A stretch of 64,000 nucleotides of DNA from Herbaspirillum sp. GW103. GTDB taxonomy: Bacteria > Pseudomonadota > Gammaproteobacteria > Burkholderiales > Burkholderiaceae_D. A program made the position numbers and the translations under genes. The stretch covers positions 558,001 through 622,000 of the forward strand of contig NZ_AJVC01000006.1 of the NCBI RefSeq assembly GCF_000261365.1, in the 5' to 3' direction. The notes beneath the pieces were generated by a model. The model was not told the origin of the DNA, searched no databases, and saw only the letters and a list, made by a program, of their open reading frames with translations. Positions 46,699 through 56,517 of the stretch are shown in pieces (positions within the stretch are counted from its first letter, which is position 1; each line of letters starts with the position of its first letter).

Positions 46699-47604
46699 AT
46701 GCGTATATCGCCACTTCCCCCACTGCCTTCGCTGATCGCGTTTGAAGCCGCCATGCGCCATGGCAGCTTCACCCGCGCCGCTGCCGAACTGCACCTGACG
46801 CAAAGCGCCATCAGCCGCCAGATCGCCCAGCTGGAACGCTTTCTGGGCAAGAAGCTGTTCCTGCGCGAGCCGCGCGCCTTGCGCCTGACCGTCAGCGGCC
46901 AACGTTACGCGGCGCTGGTGCAGCGCCTGCTGGTCGATTGCGCCGAAGCCACCGAAGACATCATGAAACGCAAAGGCCACCAGGAACTGACGGTGGCCTG
47001 TTCGCAAGGCGTGGCCGTACTGTGGCTCACGCCGCGCCTGGCACGTTTTCGTGCTCTGCATCCGGATTGCCACCTGCGCCTGATCGTCAACGACAGCCTG
47101 GCCCAGCTCTCAGAAACCGATTTCGACATGGGCATCTATTTCCTGCGCGATGGTCCGCCCTCCGGTATGGCGGTGCGCCGGCTGTATGACGAAGAAGTAT
47201 TTCCGGTCTGTTCCCCGGCCTATCTGCGCGGCCGTACCCTGACCCCGGCCGATCTGCGCCACGAGACCCTGCTGATGCTGGAAGACGGGCAGCGGCAATG
47301 GATGTCCTGGCAGAACTGGATGGCACACAATGAAGTGCCGGATGCACGCATCGAGCACCAGATCCTGTCCAATCAATATCCCGTGCTGCTGCAACTGGCC
47401 ATGGAAGGGCAGGGCATCGTGCTGGCCTGGCGCCACATGATCGATGCCTGCATACAGCAGGGGCTGCTGGTACCTGCCTGTGCGGCCAGCGCCAGCCTGG
47501 GCGGCGGCTATTACGCCGTGTGGCCGCGCGACCGTATCGAACACGCGGCTGCACGGGCCTTTCGCAGCTGGCTGGTCGCCCAGAGCGAGGCTTCGCTGCT
47601 CTGA
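46699..47604 (+). CDS. LysR family transcriptional regulator, GcvA-like
   Basis: A 301-residue regulator. The N-terminal winged helix is PSLIAFEAAMRHGSFTRAAAELHLTQSAISRQI and the effector domain begins near residue 95 (LTVACSQGVAVLWLTPRL). It lies 120 bases after the amidohydrolase, same strand, unlike the usual divergent layout. Control of the MFS-amidohydrolase pair is inferred from position. Confidence 0.9.
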   Translation: MRISPLPPLPSLIAFEAAMRHGSFTRAAAELHLTQSAISRQIAQLERFLGKKLFLREPRALRLTVSGQRYAALVQRLLVDCAEATEDIMKRKGHQELTVACSQGVAVLWLTPRLARFRALHPDCHLRLIVNDSLAQLSETDFDMGIYFLRDGPPSGMAVRRLYDEEVFPVCSPAYLRGRTLTPADLRHETLLMLEDGQRQWMSWQNWMAHNEVPDARIEHQILSNQYPVLLQLAMEGQGIVLAWRHMIDACIQQGLLVPACAASASLGGGYYAVWPRDRIEHAAARAFRSWLVAQSEASLL

Positions 47605-47652
47605 AACGGCCGTCCCGATACAATGGAGCCTTTCCCGCATCACGGACAGGCC

Positions 47653-48156
47653 ATGACGCAAGCCAAGCCCTACAAGATTCCCGAATCGGTGCTGGTGGTG
47701 ATCCACAGCGCCGACCAGCATGTGCTGCTGATCGAACGCGCTGACCAGCCCGGCTTCTGGCAATCGGTTACCGGTTCCAAGGACAGCCTCGATGAGCCCT
47801 TGTCGGAGACCGCCCGACGCGAAGTCGAGGAAGAAACCGGCATCGTGGTCAGCGATGGCGGCGTAGACTCGATGCCGGGTGACGGAAACCGTGTGCCGCG
47901 CTCGCACCTGCGCGACTGGCAACTTTCCAACATTTATGAAATCTATCCCGTCTGGCGGCATCGTTATGCGCCCGGCGTGACCAAGAATACCGAGCACGTC
48001 TTTGGCCTCCTGGTGCCGCGCGACATTCCCGTGACGCTGGCCCCGCGCGAGCACACCCGCCATGTGTGGCTGCCGTATCGCGAAGCGGCCGACCGCTGTT
48101 TCTCGCCTTCCAATGCCGAGGCGATCCTGCAGTTGCCGCGCTACCTCGCCCCATAG
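47653..48156 (+). CDS. nudB: Dihydroneopterin triphosphate diphosphatase
   Basis: A 167-residue Nudix hydrolase of the NudB type, acting early in folate synthesis. The Nudix box runs from GSKDSLDEP to REVEEETGI, with one more residue than usual between the first glycine and the glutamate. WQSVTGS and NTEHVFGLLVPRDIPVTLAPREH are family segments. The ATG at 47653 was used rather than one ten codons upstream. It heads a nudB-EEP-clsB run. Confidence 0.87.
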   Translation: MTQAKPYKIPESVLVVIHSADQHVLLIERADQPGFWQSVTGSKDSLDEPLSETARREVEEETGIVVSDGGVDSMPGDGNRVPRSHLRDWQLSNIYEIYPVWRHRYAPGVTKNTEHVFGLLVPRDIPVTLAPREHTRHVWLPYREAADRCFSPSNAEAILQLPRYLAP

Positions 48157-48209
48157 CACGGCCTTGCGCCAGGACGGCGCCGGACAAGAACAAGAGAAAG
48201 GCTGCATCG

Positions 48210-49007
48210 ATGAAGCTGCGCGTTGCCACATACAACATCCACAAGGGCGTGACATCCTTCGCTGGCCGCCCGCGCATCCTGGCGTTGAAGCAGGCGCTGG
48301 CACAACTGGATCCGGACATCCTGTTCCTGCAGGAAGTACAGGGCCGCCATGATCTCAACGCCCTGCGCCATGCCTCCAACTGGCCGCAGCAGGGACAGCA
48401 CGAATACCTGGCTGGCGACACGCATCATGCCGCCTACGGCATGAACGCTGTCTATGACCATGGCCACCATGGCAATGCCCTGATCTCGCGCTTCGAAATC
48501 GCTTCCGTACGCAACCAGGATGTATCCGACCATGCCTACGAGTCACGCGGCATCCTGCATTGCGTGGTGCCGGTAGAAGGGGTGGAGGTGCATTGCTACG
48601 TGATCCACCTGGGCTTGTTCGCCGGGGGCAGGCGGCGCCAGATTGATGCGCTGATCCAGGCGGTGAGCACTTCCTCGCCGCCCGATGCGCCCCTGCTGAT
48701 TGCGGGAGATTTCAATGACTGGACCAACCAGTTGAGCCGGACCTTGTACCACAACCTGGGCGTGACCGAGGTATTCGATCAGCCGCAAGCGAAGTCGCGC
48801 GGTGTCATGCAGGGCTTGCGCCGGCTCGGTGGCCTGTCGGCCCCGATTCGTCCGGCGCGCACCTTTCCGGCCATGATGCCGTGGCTGCGACTGGACCGCA
48901 TCTACGTGCGTGGTTTCCGGGTGGAGACGGCAGAGGTCTTGAAGGATGGCCCCTGGGCGCGCCTGTCGGATCATGCACCCATCGTCACCGAACTTCACTT
49001 GGCCTGA
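48210..49007 (+). CDS. Endonuclease/exonuclease/phosphatase family protein
   Basis: A 265-residue EEP-fold hydrolase with the standard metal-site motifs: YNIHKG (about 8-13), LQEV (35-38), GDFNDW (165-170), RLDRIY and LSDHAPI near the C-terminus. It resembles YbhP, found next to clsB in enterobacteria. Substrate is unknown. AAGAGAAAGG lies upstream of the ATG. It is followed two bases later by clsB. Confidence 0.9.
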   Translation: MKLRVATYNIHKGVTSFAGRPRILALKQALAQLDPDILFLQEVQGRHDLNALRHASNWPQQGQHEYLAGDTHHAAYGMNAVYDHGHHGNALISRFEIASVRNQDVSDHAYESRGILHCVVPVEGVEVHCYVIHLGLFAGGRRRQIDALIQAVSTSSPPDAPLLIAGDFNDWTNQLSRTLYHNLGVTEVFDQPQAKSRGVMQGLRRLGGLSAPIRPARTFPAMMPWLRLDRIYVRGFRVETAEVLKDGPWARLSDHAPIVTELHLA

Positions 49008-49009
49008 TC

Positions 49010-50173
49010 TTGCGTCATCTCGCCTTCACCGACGGCAACCAGATTGCGCTGCTGCATAGTGGCGCGGGTTTCTATCCGGCCTTGATCAGCGCCATCGACG
49101 CTGCATGCGTTGAGATCTACCTGGAAACTTATATTTTTTCTCTTGACGATACAGGCGTACTGGTCTGCGACGCCCTGAAAAGGGCCGCCGAACGTGGTGT
49201 TGTGGTCTATGTCATCAATGATTGGCTAGGTACAGGACGGGAAAATACTAACAAATTGCGATTGGCGCTGACCTCCGCGGGGGTGCAGCATCGATCCTTC
49301 AACCCGTGGTTCCGGCGTGGCGTAGCGCGCAGCCATCGCAAGTTGTGCGTGGTTGATCGGCAGGTGGCCTTCGTGGGTGGCCTCAACATCAATGACGACA
49401 TGGTCTCCGACCGTGACCATGCCCGGCCCCTGCCGGCACCGCGCTGGGATTTTGCCGTGAGCGTGCTCGGTCCGCTGGTACAGGACATCTATCATGAAGT
49501 GCAGGCGCAATGGTTGCGTGTGGGGCGCATGAAGCTCAAGGCGCGCTGGCGCAACTTCAGGCGTCTGCGCCATGGTCATCCCGGGCCGGTGCATGACCAG
49601 ACCCAGGCCGCGCTGGTGGTGCGCGACAACTTCCGCAACCGGCGCACCATCCAGCGTGCCTATCTGCAGGCTCTGGGTCGTGCACGCGAGACGGCGTTCC
49701 TGGCCAATCCTTATTTCGCCCCGGGACGCAAGATGCGTCGTGCGCTGGAAGAGGCCGCCATGCGCGGGGTGAAGGTGACCTTGCTGCTGGGTGTGGGACA
49801 GTTCGTGATGCAGGATGCGGTGGCACATTCCTTCTATCCCAAGCTCTTGCGCGCGGGGGTGCGCATCGTCGAATACACCCATACCGAACTGCATGCCAAG
49901 GTTGCGGTGGTTGATGACCGGTGGGCCACCGTGGGCTCCAGCAACTATGATGGTCTTTCCCTCTTCGTGAACCAGGAGGCCAACGTGGTGGTGCAGGATC
50001 CGGCCTTTGCCGGCTATCTGCGCCAGGAGATCGAGGCCGGGGTGGCACGGGGGCGGGTGGTGCATCTGTCGGACTTCATGCACGTGCCGTGGTACAAGCG
50101 CGCGGCCTATGGTGCCGCCTTCCTCCTTTATCGCACGGTAATTCACATCATTACGCTGGGAAAAGACGCTTAG
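49010..50173 (+). CDS. clsB: Cardiolipin synthase B-like phospholipase D family protein
   Basis: A 387-residue PLD-superfamily protein with two HKD motifs: H109, K111, D116 (SHRKLCVVD) and H295, K297, D302 (LHAKVAVVD). Two half-domains and the absence of N-terminal membrane segments fit ClsB rather than ClsA. The start is probably the TTG at 49010, two bases after the EEP gene's stop, because the only upstream in-frame ATG lies deep inside that gene. No good ribosome site is seen, so re-initiation after the upstream gene is likely. A hydrophobic C-terminal segment may contact the membrane. Confidence 0.88.
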   Translation: MRHLAFTDGNQIALLHSGAGFYPALISAIDAACVEIYLETYIFSLDDTGVLVCDALKRAAERGVVVYVINDWLGTGRENTNKLRLALTSAGVQHRSFNPWFRRGVARSHRKLCVVDRQVAFVGGLNINDDMVSDRDHARPLPAPRWDFAVSVLGPLVQDIYHEVQAQWLRVGRMKLKARWRNFRRLRHGHPGPVHDQTQAALVVRDNFRNRRTIQRAYLQALGRARETAFLANPYFAPGRKMRRALEEAAMRGVKVTLLLGVGQFVMQDAVAHSFYPKLLRAGVRIVEYTHTELHAKVAVVDDRWATVGSSNYDGLSLFVNQEANVVVQDPAFAGYLRQEIEAGVARGRVVHLSDFMHVPWYKRAAYGAAFLLYRTVIHIITLGKDA

Positions 50174-50309
50174 GACTTTTTGCCGGGTGTTTGATTTACC
50201 GAAAATTCACCATATCGCCTTCGCAGCTGAAATGGAATAAGATGACCATCCCGGTTTTCGAAGGGCGGCCGCACGCGGCTTCCTGCACTTTCAATAAAAG
50301 GAGCGAGTT

Positions 50310-51485
50310 ATGGATGATGTGGTCATTGTCGCAGCACAGAGAACGGCGATCGGCAAATTCGGCGGGTCCTTGTCGAAGATTGCGGCGGCCGATCTGGGTG
50401 CGCAAGTCATCAAGGCCCTGCTGGCCAAGACCGGCATCAAGCCCGAAGCCATCAGTGAAGTCATCCTCGGCCAGGTGCTGACGGCGGGCCTGGGCCAGAA
50501 CCCGGCGCGCCAGTCGGTCATCAAGTCGGGTCTTCCCGACATGGTCCCGGCCTTCGTGGTCGGCAAGGTCTGCGGCAGCGGCCTGAAGGCCGTGCAACTG
50601 GCGGCCCAGGCCATCCGTTGCGGCGATGCGCAGATCGTCATCGCCGGCGGCCAGGAAAACATGAGTGCGTCCCCGCACGTGCTGAACAATTCCCGTGACG
50701 GCTTCCGCATGGGTGATGCCAAGCTGACCGATACCATGATCGTCGACGGTCTGTGGGACGTCTACAACCAGTATCACATGGGTATTACCGCCGAGAACGT
50801 CGCCAAGAAGTTCGAGATCAGCCGTGAAGAGCAGGACGCCTTCGCTGCCGCGTCGCAGAACAAGGCTGAAGCGGCGCAGAAGGCCGGCAAGTTCAAGGAT
50901 GAGATCGTCCCCATCGAGATCAAGGGCAAGAAGGAAACCGTGGTCTTCGATACCGATGAATTCGTCAAGCATGGTGTGACCGCCGAAGCGCTGGCGGGTC
51001 TGCGTCCGGCCTTCGACAAGGCGGGTACGGTGACGGCCGGCAACGCTTCGGGCATCAATGATGGCGCCGCTGCGGTGGTGGTCACCTCGGCCAAGCTGGC
51101 CGCTGAACTGGGCCTGCCGGTGCTGGCCAGGATCAAGGCTTACTCTTCGGCCGGCCTGGACCCCAGCATCATGGGCATGGGCCCGGTGCCGGCTTCCCAG
51201 CTGACCCTGAAGAAGGCCGGCTGGAGCCCGCAGGATCTGGACCTGATGGAGATCAACGAAGCCTTTGCTGCGCAAGCCATTGCGGTGAACAAGCAGATGG
51301 GCTGGGACACCAGCAAGATCAACGTCAACGGTGGCGCCATTGCCCTGGGCCACCCCATCGGCGCTTCGGGTTGCCGCGTGCTGGTGACGCTGCTGCACGA
51401 GATGGTGCGCCGTGATGCCAAGAAGGGTCTGGCCAGCCTCTGTATCGGTGGTGGCATGGGTGTGGCGCTGGCGGTGGAGCGTTGA
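50310..51485 (+). CDS. Acetyl-CoA acetyltransferase (thiolase)
   Basis: A 391-residue thiolase. The catalytic residues are C88 (GKVCGSG), H348 (LGHPIGASG) and C378 (LCIGGGMG). The length and motifs fit biosynthetic acetoacetyl-CoA thiolases of the PhaA/AtoB type, but no pha gene is adjacent. AAAAGGAGCG precedes the ATG, and a terminator follows directly. It is probably a single-gene unit. Confidence 0.92.
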   Translation: MDDVVIVAAQRTAIGKFGGSLSKIAAADLGAQVIKALLAKTGIKPEAISEVILGQVLTAGLGQNPARQSVIKSGLPDMVPAFVVGKVCGSGLKAVQLAAQAIRCGDAQIVIAGGQENMSASPHVLNNSRDGFRMGDAKLTDTMIVDGLWDVYNQYHMGITAENVAKKFEISREEQDAFAAASQNKAEAAQKAGKFKDEIVPIEIKGKKETVVFDTDEFVKHGVTAEALAGLRPAFDKAGTVTAGNASGINDGAAAVVVTSAKLAAELGLPVLARIKAYSSAGLDPSIMGMGPVPASQLTLKKAGWSPQDLDLMEINEAFAAQAIAVNKQMGWDTSKINVNGGAIALGHPIGASGCRVLVTLLHEMVRRDAKKGLASLCIGGGMGVALAVER

Positions 51486-51513
51486 GTCGTCCACTCGGTT
51501 TGTTGTGATGAGG

Positions 51514-51544
51514 AAACGCCGGCTTGATCGCCGGCGTTTTTCTT
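51514..51544 (+). terminator. Rho-independent terminator after the thiolase gene
   Basis: Perfect 10-base stem AAACGCCGGC / GCCGGCGTTT with a six-base loop and T-run. Confidence 0.9.
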
Positions 51545-51576
51545 TGGAGCAAGACAATGCTGACTTGCTCAACAGT

Positions 51577-52456
51577 TCAATGTCCGTGCTCTTCGGAATG
51601 CAGAGGATCGAAGTTGCGGATGGTGATGTCTTTACGCCCCGATGGCAGGGGTTGATTCGCCTGATCCAGCCATTGCCACTGAATATCTTTTGGAGAAATA
51701 TCCAGACCGCGATCACGCGGATCCGGGAAAGGCTGTCCTTCTTCGACATAGGCCTGGCGCGTCCATAGGTTGAAGACCTTGGACAGGGGGTGGGCGGAAT
51801 CAATGCTGCCGTGCCAGATGCCGGTAGCAGGCGCCGGGAGCAAGCCGCTGGAGCGCAATTCGCGTGAGGGGACGGGGATCTCGCGCAGCACGCCTTGCGG
51901 GACCCGCCAGTCAGGGACATGCCGTGCAGCCAGTGGTTTTGGAACAGGCGTGCCGAGATAGTGGAAACGAAGAACGCCGGATTCTTTTGTAAAGTCTTCT
52001 GGGGGTGTGAAGGATTCGCCCTGTGCGTAGTACATGGGTATCTGTGCAGCATTCCACGCCACTTGCTTGGGTGTGTAAGGTTTGGCCAATTGTGCTAGCC
52101 AAAACCCGCTGATGATGGCATCGGTGTGCAGATGCTGGATCAGGTGGCCACCTTGCGGCTCGTCGGGGAGGACAAAGCCGTCGGGGATATGAGCGCGGCC
52201 CTGTCGCAGTGAAGCAGGGGAAGGTTTGATGTCCGCCAGTGAGGTTGTCTTGACTGGCTTGGCGCCATCGATCAGGGTTTGCTTGTCGCCATCCCAGTAG
52301 GGGAGGATGCGCTTCGCGCAGCTCTACCCGTTGCACCAGCAGTTGTTGGGAGAAATGGGCTTCACGCTGGCTCCAGCGCAATCGGAGGGGACGATATTGC
52401 TGGGTCAGGATGGCCTGGGTGAAGGCCGTCGTGACTGTCGAGAGGTCGTCGGTCAT
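51577..52456 (-). pseudogene. Frameshifted gene for a protein of unknown function
   Basis: Two frames together make a coherent protein of about 290 residues. The front part begins at an ATG (52456; MTDDLSTVTTAFTQAIL) and reads to about 52316 (VQRVELRE). The rest continues in another frame from 52314 (KRILPYWDGDKQTL) to the stop at 51577 (LHSEEHGH). Loss of two bases, or gain of one, near 52312-52322 would explain the break. The back part holds WDGDKQ, HTDAIISGFWLAQLA and PPEDFTKESGVLRFHYLG. I do not recognise the family. A hydrophobic lead upstream of 52456 in a third frame could be a lost signal or membrane segment. Confidence 0.7.
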
Positions 52457-52629
52457 GGCGGGTACCGGAACAATGAAGGCGGGTTGAGCAAGCCGCAAAG
52501 CATAAGTACACCGATCCACAGGGAAAGCGATGAGCCCGATAAAGACCAGGTTTCCCGATTTTCTTGTGTATATTTTTAGAAAAATATCGATAATTACCGC
52601 AAGACCATTTCTCTCCCATCCCCAATAGC

Positions 52630-53004
52630 ATGGACACAACGCGCATCGACAAATGGTGCTGGGCTGCACGCTTCTTCAAGACGCGTTCGCAGGCCACCGA
52701 AGCCGTGGAGCGCGGCCGCATCAAGCTCAACGGCGAACGCACCAAGCCCGCCCACAACGTCAGGAATGGCGACCGCCTGGACATCGACAACGGTTCCACC
52801 GAGTGGGAGGTGCTGGTTACCGGCATCGCCGACAAGCGTGGCTCGGCCGCCATTGCCGCGACCCTCTACCAGGAAAGCGAAAAGAGCATCGCGCGCCGTG
52901 CCGCCCAGGCCGAGCGTCATCGTCTCTTCCGCGAACCCTCGGCCGAGATCAAGGGGCGACCGACCAAGCGCGACCGCCGTCTGCTGGACCGATCCTCCTC
53001 CTGA
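52630..53004 (+). CDS. hslR: Heat-shock ribosome-associated protein Hsp15 (S4 domain)
   Basis: A 124-residue RNA-binding S4-domain protein (RIDKWCWAARFFKTRSQATEAVERGRIKLNG at the N-terminus). The basic C-terminal tail fits Hsp15, which binds free 50S subunits carrying a nascent chain and helps recycle them. It is divergent from the frameshifted gene. Confidence 0.9.
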   Translation: MDTTRIDKWCWAARFFKTRSQATEAVERGRIKLNGERTKPAHNVRNGDRLDIDNGSTEWEVLVTGIADKRGSAAIAATLYQESEKSIARRAAQAERHRLFREPSAEIKGRPTKRDRRLLDRSSS

Positions 53005-53098
53005 GCAGGTGACAGCGCCACCGCAGCGCAGGCTCGTTGTAAGATGAGGACCGGTTTTTGTGGCCCGTCTTTTCTCCAACCCAGGTGCAAAGGTGCAG

Positions 53099-53560
53099 AT
53101 GTCTCAGGTGGTTTCTTCCGAATCGACGCAGCCCGTTCCGGTGACGCGGCCGCTCCGCAAGGAGTGCCCGCCCGGCGCCTGCGACTGCCAGCGCGAAGCC
53201 TTGCTGGAATGCCTGCACGCCCCCGAGGCTCGCGTGCTGTGGCTGACCCGCGAAGAAGAAAAGCGCCTGATCGAACGCATCACCCGCATCGCCACCTATG
53301 ACGAGCTGCTGCACGTGCGCAGCCTCATGCGCAAGAACCTCGGCATCCACCTGCACATCAGCCCCGGTCCCAACGAAGTGCGCACCGTGCGCGGCCTGCA
53401 GATCCACCTGGCCGAGCAGCCCGGCCTGTGCCGCAAGACCCGCGACACCATCCCGGCGGCCATTCGCAAGTGCCTGGAAAACAACCCCACCATCGTCTAC
53501 GCCCTGCTCGATGCCCATGACCTGCTGGGCAGCGCCAGTCCCCCTGCCGAGTCCGCCTGA
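53099..53560 (+). CDS. Conserved-looking small protein with N-terminal Cys cluster, unknown
   Basis: A 153-residue soluble protein not recognised as a named family. Near residues 22-30 is ECPPGACDCQ, a CxxxxCxC cluster that could bind a metal, and further cysteines lie at CLHAPE and GLCRKTRD. The middle is helical and charged (REEEKRLIERITRIATYDELLHVRSLM). The ATG at 53099 follows AAAGGTGC. A strong hairpin follows the stop. Confidence 0.7.
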   Translation: MSQVVSSESTQPVPVTRPLRKECPPGACDCQREALLECLHAPEARVLWLTREEEKRLIERITRIATYDELLHVRSLMRKNLGIHLHISPGPNEVRTVRGLQIHLAEQPGLCRKTRDTIPAAIRKCLENNPTIVYALLDAHDLLGSASPPAESA

Positions 53561-53561
53561 A

Positions 53562-53609
53562 GGCTTGCCGCCAGGAAAAATCCCTGCGGCAAGCCGGCCC
53601 GATTTTTTG
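53562..53609 (+). terminator. Hairpin with T-run after the Cys-cluster gene
   Basis: Perfect 10-base stem GGCTTGCCGC (53562-53571) / GCGGCAAGCC (53586-53595), followed after eight bases by six T. Confidence 0.68.
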
Positions 53610-53610
53610 T

Positions 53611-53655
53611 TTGACATTTGCGGCGCGATGAATAATAGTACGATCGTTCGAATAA
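53611..53655 (+). promoter_or_regulatory. Promoter and palindromic operator of the TetR-fad operon
   Basis: A perfect -35 TTGACA (53611-53616) is followed after 16 bases by TAATAG (53633-53638). The palindrome ACGATCGT (53640-53647), extended as GTACGATCGTTC, covers the expected start site. This is typical placement for an autoregulating TetR repressor. Confidence 0.65.
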
Positions 53656-53776
53656 ATTCTGCATGAAGAATAATTCATGTCGAATCCATCAGGGCACAAG
53701 ACAGCGGACCCCGAGCCGCGCCCGTCGAACCGGTTCCTTCCCGCCGCCGCCTGCGGCGGATATCAAAGAGACAACG

Positions 53777-54484
53777 ATGACTGAGACAAGCAAGGTGACC
53801 ACCGCGCCCGCCCGGCCCAAGTTCCTGCGCAAGGGCGAGCAGACCCGCGCCGCCATCCTCGATGTGGCGCTGGAGCTGGCCAGCCGCGATGGCCTGGAAG
53901 GGCTCACCATCGGCCTGCTGGCCGAGAAGATGAAGATGAGCAAGTCCGGTGTCTTCGCCCATTTCGGCTCGCGCGAGGATTTGCAGATCGAGGTCGTGCG
54001 CCTGTACCACAACCGTTTCGAGCAGGATGTGTTCTATCCCTCCATCAAGGAGCCGCGCGGCCTGCCGCGCCTGGAAGGCATGTTCGCGCGCTGGATCAAG
54101 CAGGTCACGGTGGAAATCGCTCTGGGCTGCATCTACATCAGCGGTGCGGTCGAGTACGACGATCGCCCGGGCGCCATTCGCGATCATCTGGTGGCCATGG
54201 TCCAGGCCTGGCGCGATGCGCTGGAACGCTGCATCAAGCAGGCCATGGAAGCCGGCCACCTGCGCACCGACATCGAGGTCAGCCAGATGGTCTATGAAAT
54301 GTATGGCCTGATCCTGGCCCTGCATCACGATGCGCGCTTCCTGCATATCCCAGGCAGTGTCGAACGTGCCGAGGCCAGCTTCCGTCGCCTCATCGACAGC
54401 TATCGTCCGCAAGGCAGCCACAGCAAGAGCGGCAGCGCGACCACGTCCAAGAATTCCAAATCGGCTGCCAGGAAGGCAGCGTAA
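53777..54484 (+). CDS. TetR family regulator of the beta-oxidation operon
   Basis: A 235-residue TetR/AcrR repressor. The N-terminal helix-turn-helix is TRAAILDVALELASRDGLEGLTIGLLAEKMKMSKSGVFAHFGSRE in outline (about residues 25-70), followed by a ligand-binding domain and a Ser/Lys-rich disordered tail. It is the first gene of a run encoding acyl-CoA dehydrogenase, FadN-like protein and thiolase. An acyl-CoA effector and autoregulation through the palindrome at 53640 are inferred. Confidence 0.9.
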   Translation: MTETSKVTTAPARPKFLRKGEQTRAAILDVALELASRDGLEGLTIGLLAEKMKMSKSGVFAHFGSREDLQIEVVRLYHNRFEQDVFYPSIKEPRGLPRLEGMFARWIKQVTVEIALGCIYISGAVEYDDRPGAIRDHLVAMVQAWRDALERCIKQAMEAGHLRTDIEVSQMVYEMYGLILALHHDARFLHIPGSVERAEASFRRLIDSYRPQGSHSKSGSATTSKNSKSAARKAA

Positions 54485-54501
54485 CCCGTCCGGAGACATT
54501 C

Positions 54502-56292
54502 ATGCCCCAATACAACGCCCCCTTGCGCGACATGCAGTTCGTGCTGCACGAGCTGCTCAATGTCGAGGAAGTGTTCAAGGAACTGCCGCCCCACGCCGAC
54601 ACCAACCGCGAACTGGTGGATCAGGTGCTGGAAGAGGGCGGCAAGTTTGCCTCGCAGGTCCTGTTCCCGCTGAACCATTCGGGTGACCGCGAGGGCTGTC
54701 ACTACGATCGCGAGAGCAAGGCCGTGACCACGCCCAAGGGTTTCAAGCAAGCCTACCAGCAATACGTGCAAGCCGGCTGGGCGGCGCTGTCCTGCGATCC
54801 GGAATTCGGCGGCCAGGGCCTGCCGCTGACGATCAACAACTCCTTCTACGAGATGCTGAACTCGTCCAACCAGGCCTGGACCATGTATCCCGGCCTGTCG
54901 CATGGCGCCTACGAGTGCCTGCATGCGCACGGTTCGGAAGAACAGAAGCAGCTCTACCTGCCCAAGCTGGTCTCGGGCGAATGGACCGGCACCATGTGCC
55001 TGACCGAAGCGCACTGCGGCACCGACCTGGGCCTGTTGCGCAGCAAGGCCGAGCCGCAGGCTGACGGTTCCTACAAGATCACCGGCAACAAGATTTTCAT
55101 CTCCGCCGGAGAAAACGACGTTTCCGACAATATCGTTCACCTGGTGTTGGCGCGATTGCCCGATGCACCGGAAGGTTCGAAAGGAATTTCACTTTTCCTG
55201 GTTCCCAAGTTTTTGCCCAATGCCGACGGCTCGCTGGGCGCGCGCAACCCGATCTTCTGCGGCGCCATCGAAGAGAAGATGGGCATCCACGGCAATGCCA
55301 CCTGCCAGATGAACCTGGACGGCGCTACCGGCTGGCTGATCGGCCAGCCGCACAAGGGCCTGCAGGCCATGTTCGTCTTCATGAATGCAGCCCGCCTGGG
55401 CGTGGGCATGCAGGGGCTGGGCCTGACCGAAGTGGCTTACCAGAACGCCCTGGTCTACGCCAAGGACCGCCTGCAGATGCGTAGCCTGTCCGGCATCAAG
55501 GCGGCCGACAAGCCGGCTGACCCGATCATCGTGCATCCCGATGTGCGCCGCATGCTGCTGACCGCCAAGGCGTTTGCCGAAGGTGGCCGTGCCTTCACCT
55601 CCTATGTCGCCCTGGAGCTGGACAAGGAACTGACCCATCCGGACGAGCAGGTGCGCAAGGACGCCGCCGACATCGTGGCCCTGCTGACCCCGGTGGTGAA
55701 AGCCTTCCTGACCGACAACGCCTGGATGGCCACCTCCGAGTGCCTGCAGGTCTATGGCGGCCACGGCTACATCGCCGAATGGGGCATGGAGCAATACGTG
55801 CGCGATGCCCGCATCAACATGATTTATGAAGGGACCAACACCATCCAGTCACTGGACCTGCTGGGTCGCAAGATCCTGATGGACAACGGCGCCAAGCTGA
55901 AGAAATTCGGCGCGCAGATCCAGGCCTTCGTGGAAGAGCACGGCACAGATGAATCCATGTCTGAATTCATCACCCCGCTGGCCGACATCGGCGACAAGGT
56001 CACCAAGCTGACCATGGAAATCGGCATGAAGTCCTTCGCCAACCAGGATGAAGCCGGTGCGGCTGCCGTACCTTACCTGCGCGTGGTGGGCCACCTGGTG
56101 TTCTCCTACCTGTTCGCCCGCATGGCCAAGATCGCGCTGGAAAAGCAGGACAGTGGCGACAGCTTCTATACCGCCAAGCTGGCCACGGCGCGCTTCTACT
56201 TCGCCCGCCTGCTGCCGGAAACCGCGATGCTGATCCGCCAGGCCCGTTCGGGCGCCGGCAACCTGATGGCGCTGGACGCAGCGTTGTTCTGA
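54502..56292 (+). CDS. Acyl-CoA dehydrogenase with C-terminal extension
   Basis: A 596-residue FAD enzyme that introduces the 2,3-double bond in beta-oxidation. MCLTEAHCGTDLGLL and KIFISAGEND lie in the middle domain, MLNSSNQAWTMYPGLSHGAYECL earlier, and CLQVYGGHGYIAEWGMEQYVRDARINMIYEGTN carries the catalytic-glutamate region. The extra C-terminal domain (after about residue 470) marks the long-chain/DmdC-like subfamily rather than short 380-residue forms. It starts 18 bases after the TetR gene. Confidence 0.93.
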   Translation: MPQYNAPLRDMQFVLHELLNVEEVFKELPPHADTNRELVDQVLEEGGKFASQVLFPLNHSGDREGCHYDRESKAVTTPKGFKQAYQQYVQAGWAALSCDPEFGGQGLPLTINNSFYEMLNSSNQAWTMYPGLSHGAYECLHAHGSEEQKQLYLPKLVSGEWTGTMCLTEAHCGTDLGLLRSKAEPQADGSYKITGNKIFISAGENDVSDNIVHLVLARLPDAPEGSKGISLFLVPKFLPNADGSLGARNPIFCGAIEEKMGIHGNATCQMNLDGATGWLIGQPHKGLQAMFVFMNAARLGVGMQGLGLTEVAYQNALVYAKDRLQMRSLSGIKAADKPADPIIVHPDVRRMLLTAKAFAEGGRAFTSYVALELDKELTHPDEQVRKDAADIVALLTPVVKAFLTDNAWMATSECLQVYGGHGYIAEWGMEQYVRDARINMIYEGTNTIQSLDLLGRKILMDNGAKLKKFGAQIQAFVEEHGTDESMSEFITPLADIGDKVTKLTMEIGMKSFANQDEAGAAAVPYLRVVGHLVFSYLFARMAKIALEKQDSGDSFYTAKLATARFYFARLLPETAMLIRQARSGAGNLMALDAALF

Positions 56293-56517
56293 CCGCAACA
56301 CCATGCCGTGTGCGGGCTGTCGGCCTGCACGCGGCGTTGATCCACCGCAATATGGGCCGCCATGGCGTCACGTGGACGTCACTGCGGCAGGGCATGCTGA
56401 GAGCCGCCGCCTTGCAAGGGACAAAGAGCGTACAGTAGTTGCTCGTCCCAGCGGCGCAGCACCTTGCCAGGCCCGAATTCATGTTTCATGTTTGCAGCAC
56501 CAGCAAAGGAGATTTGC

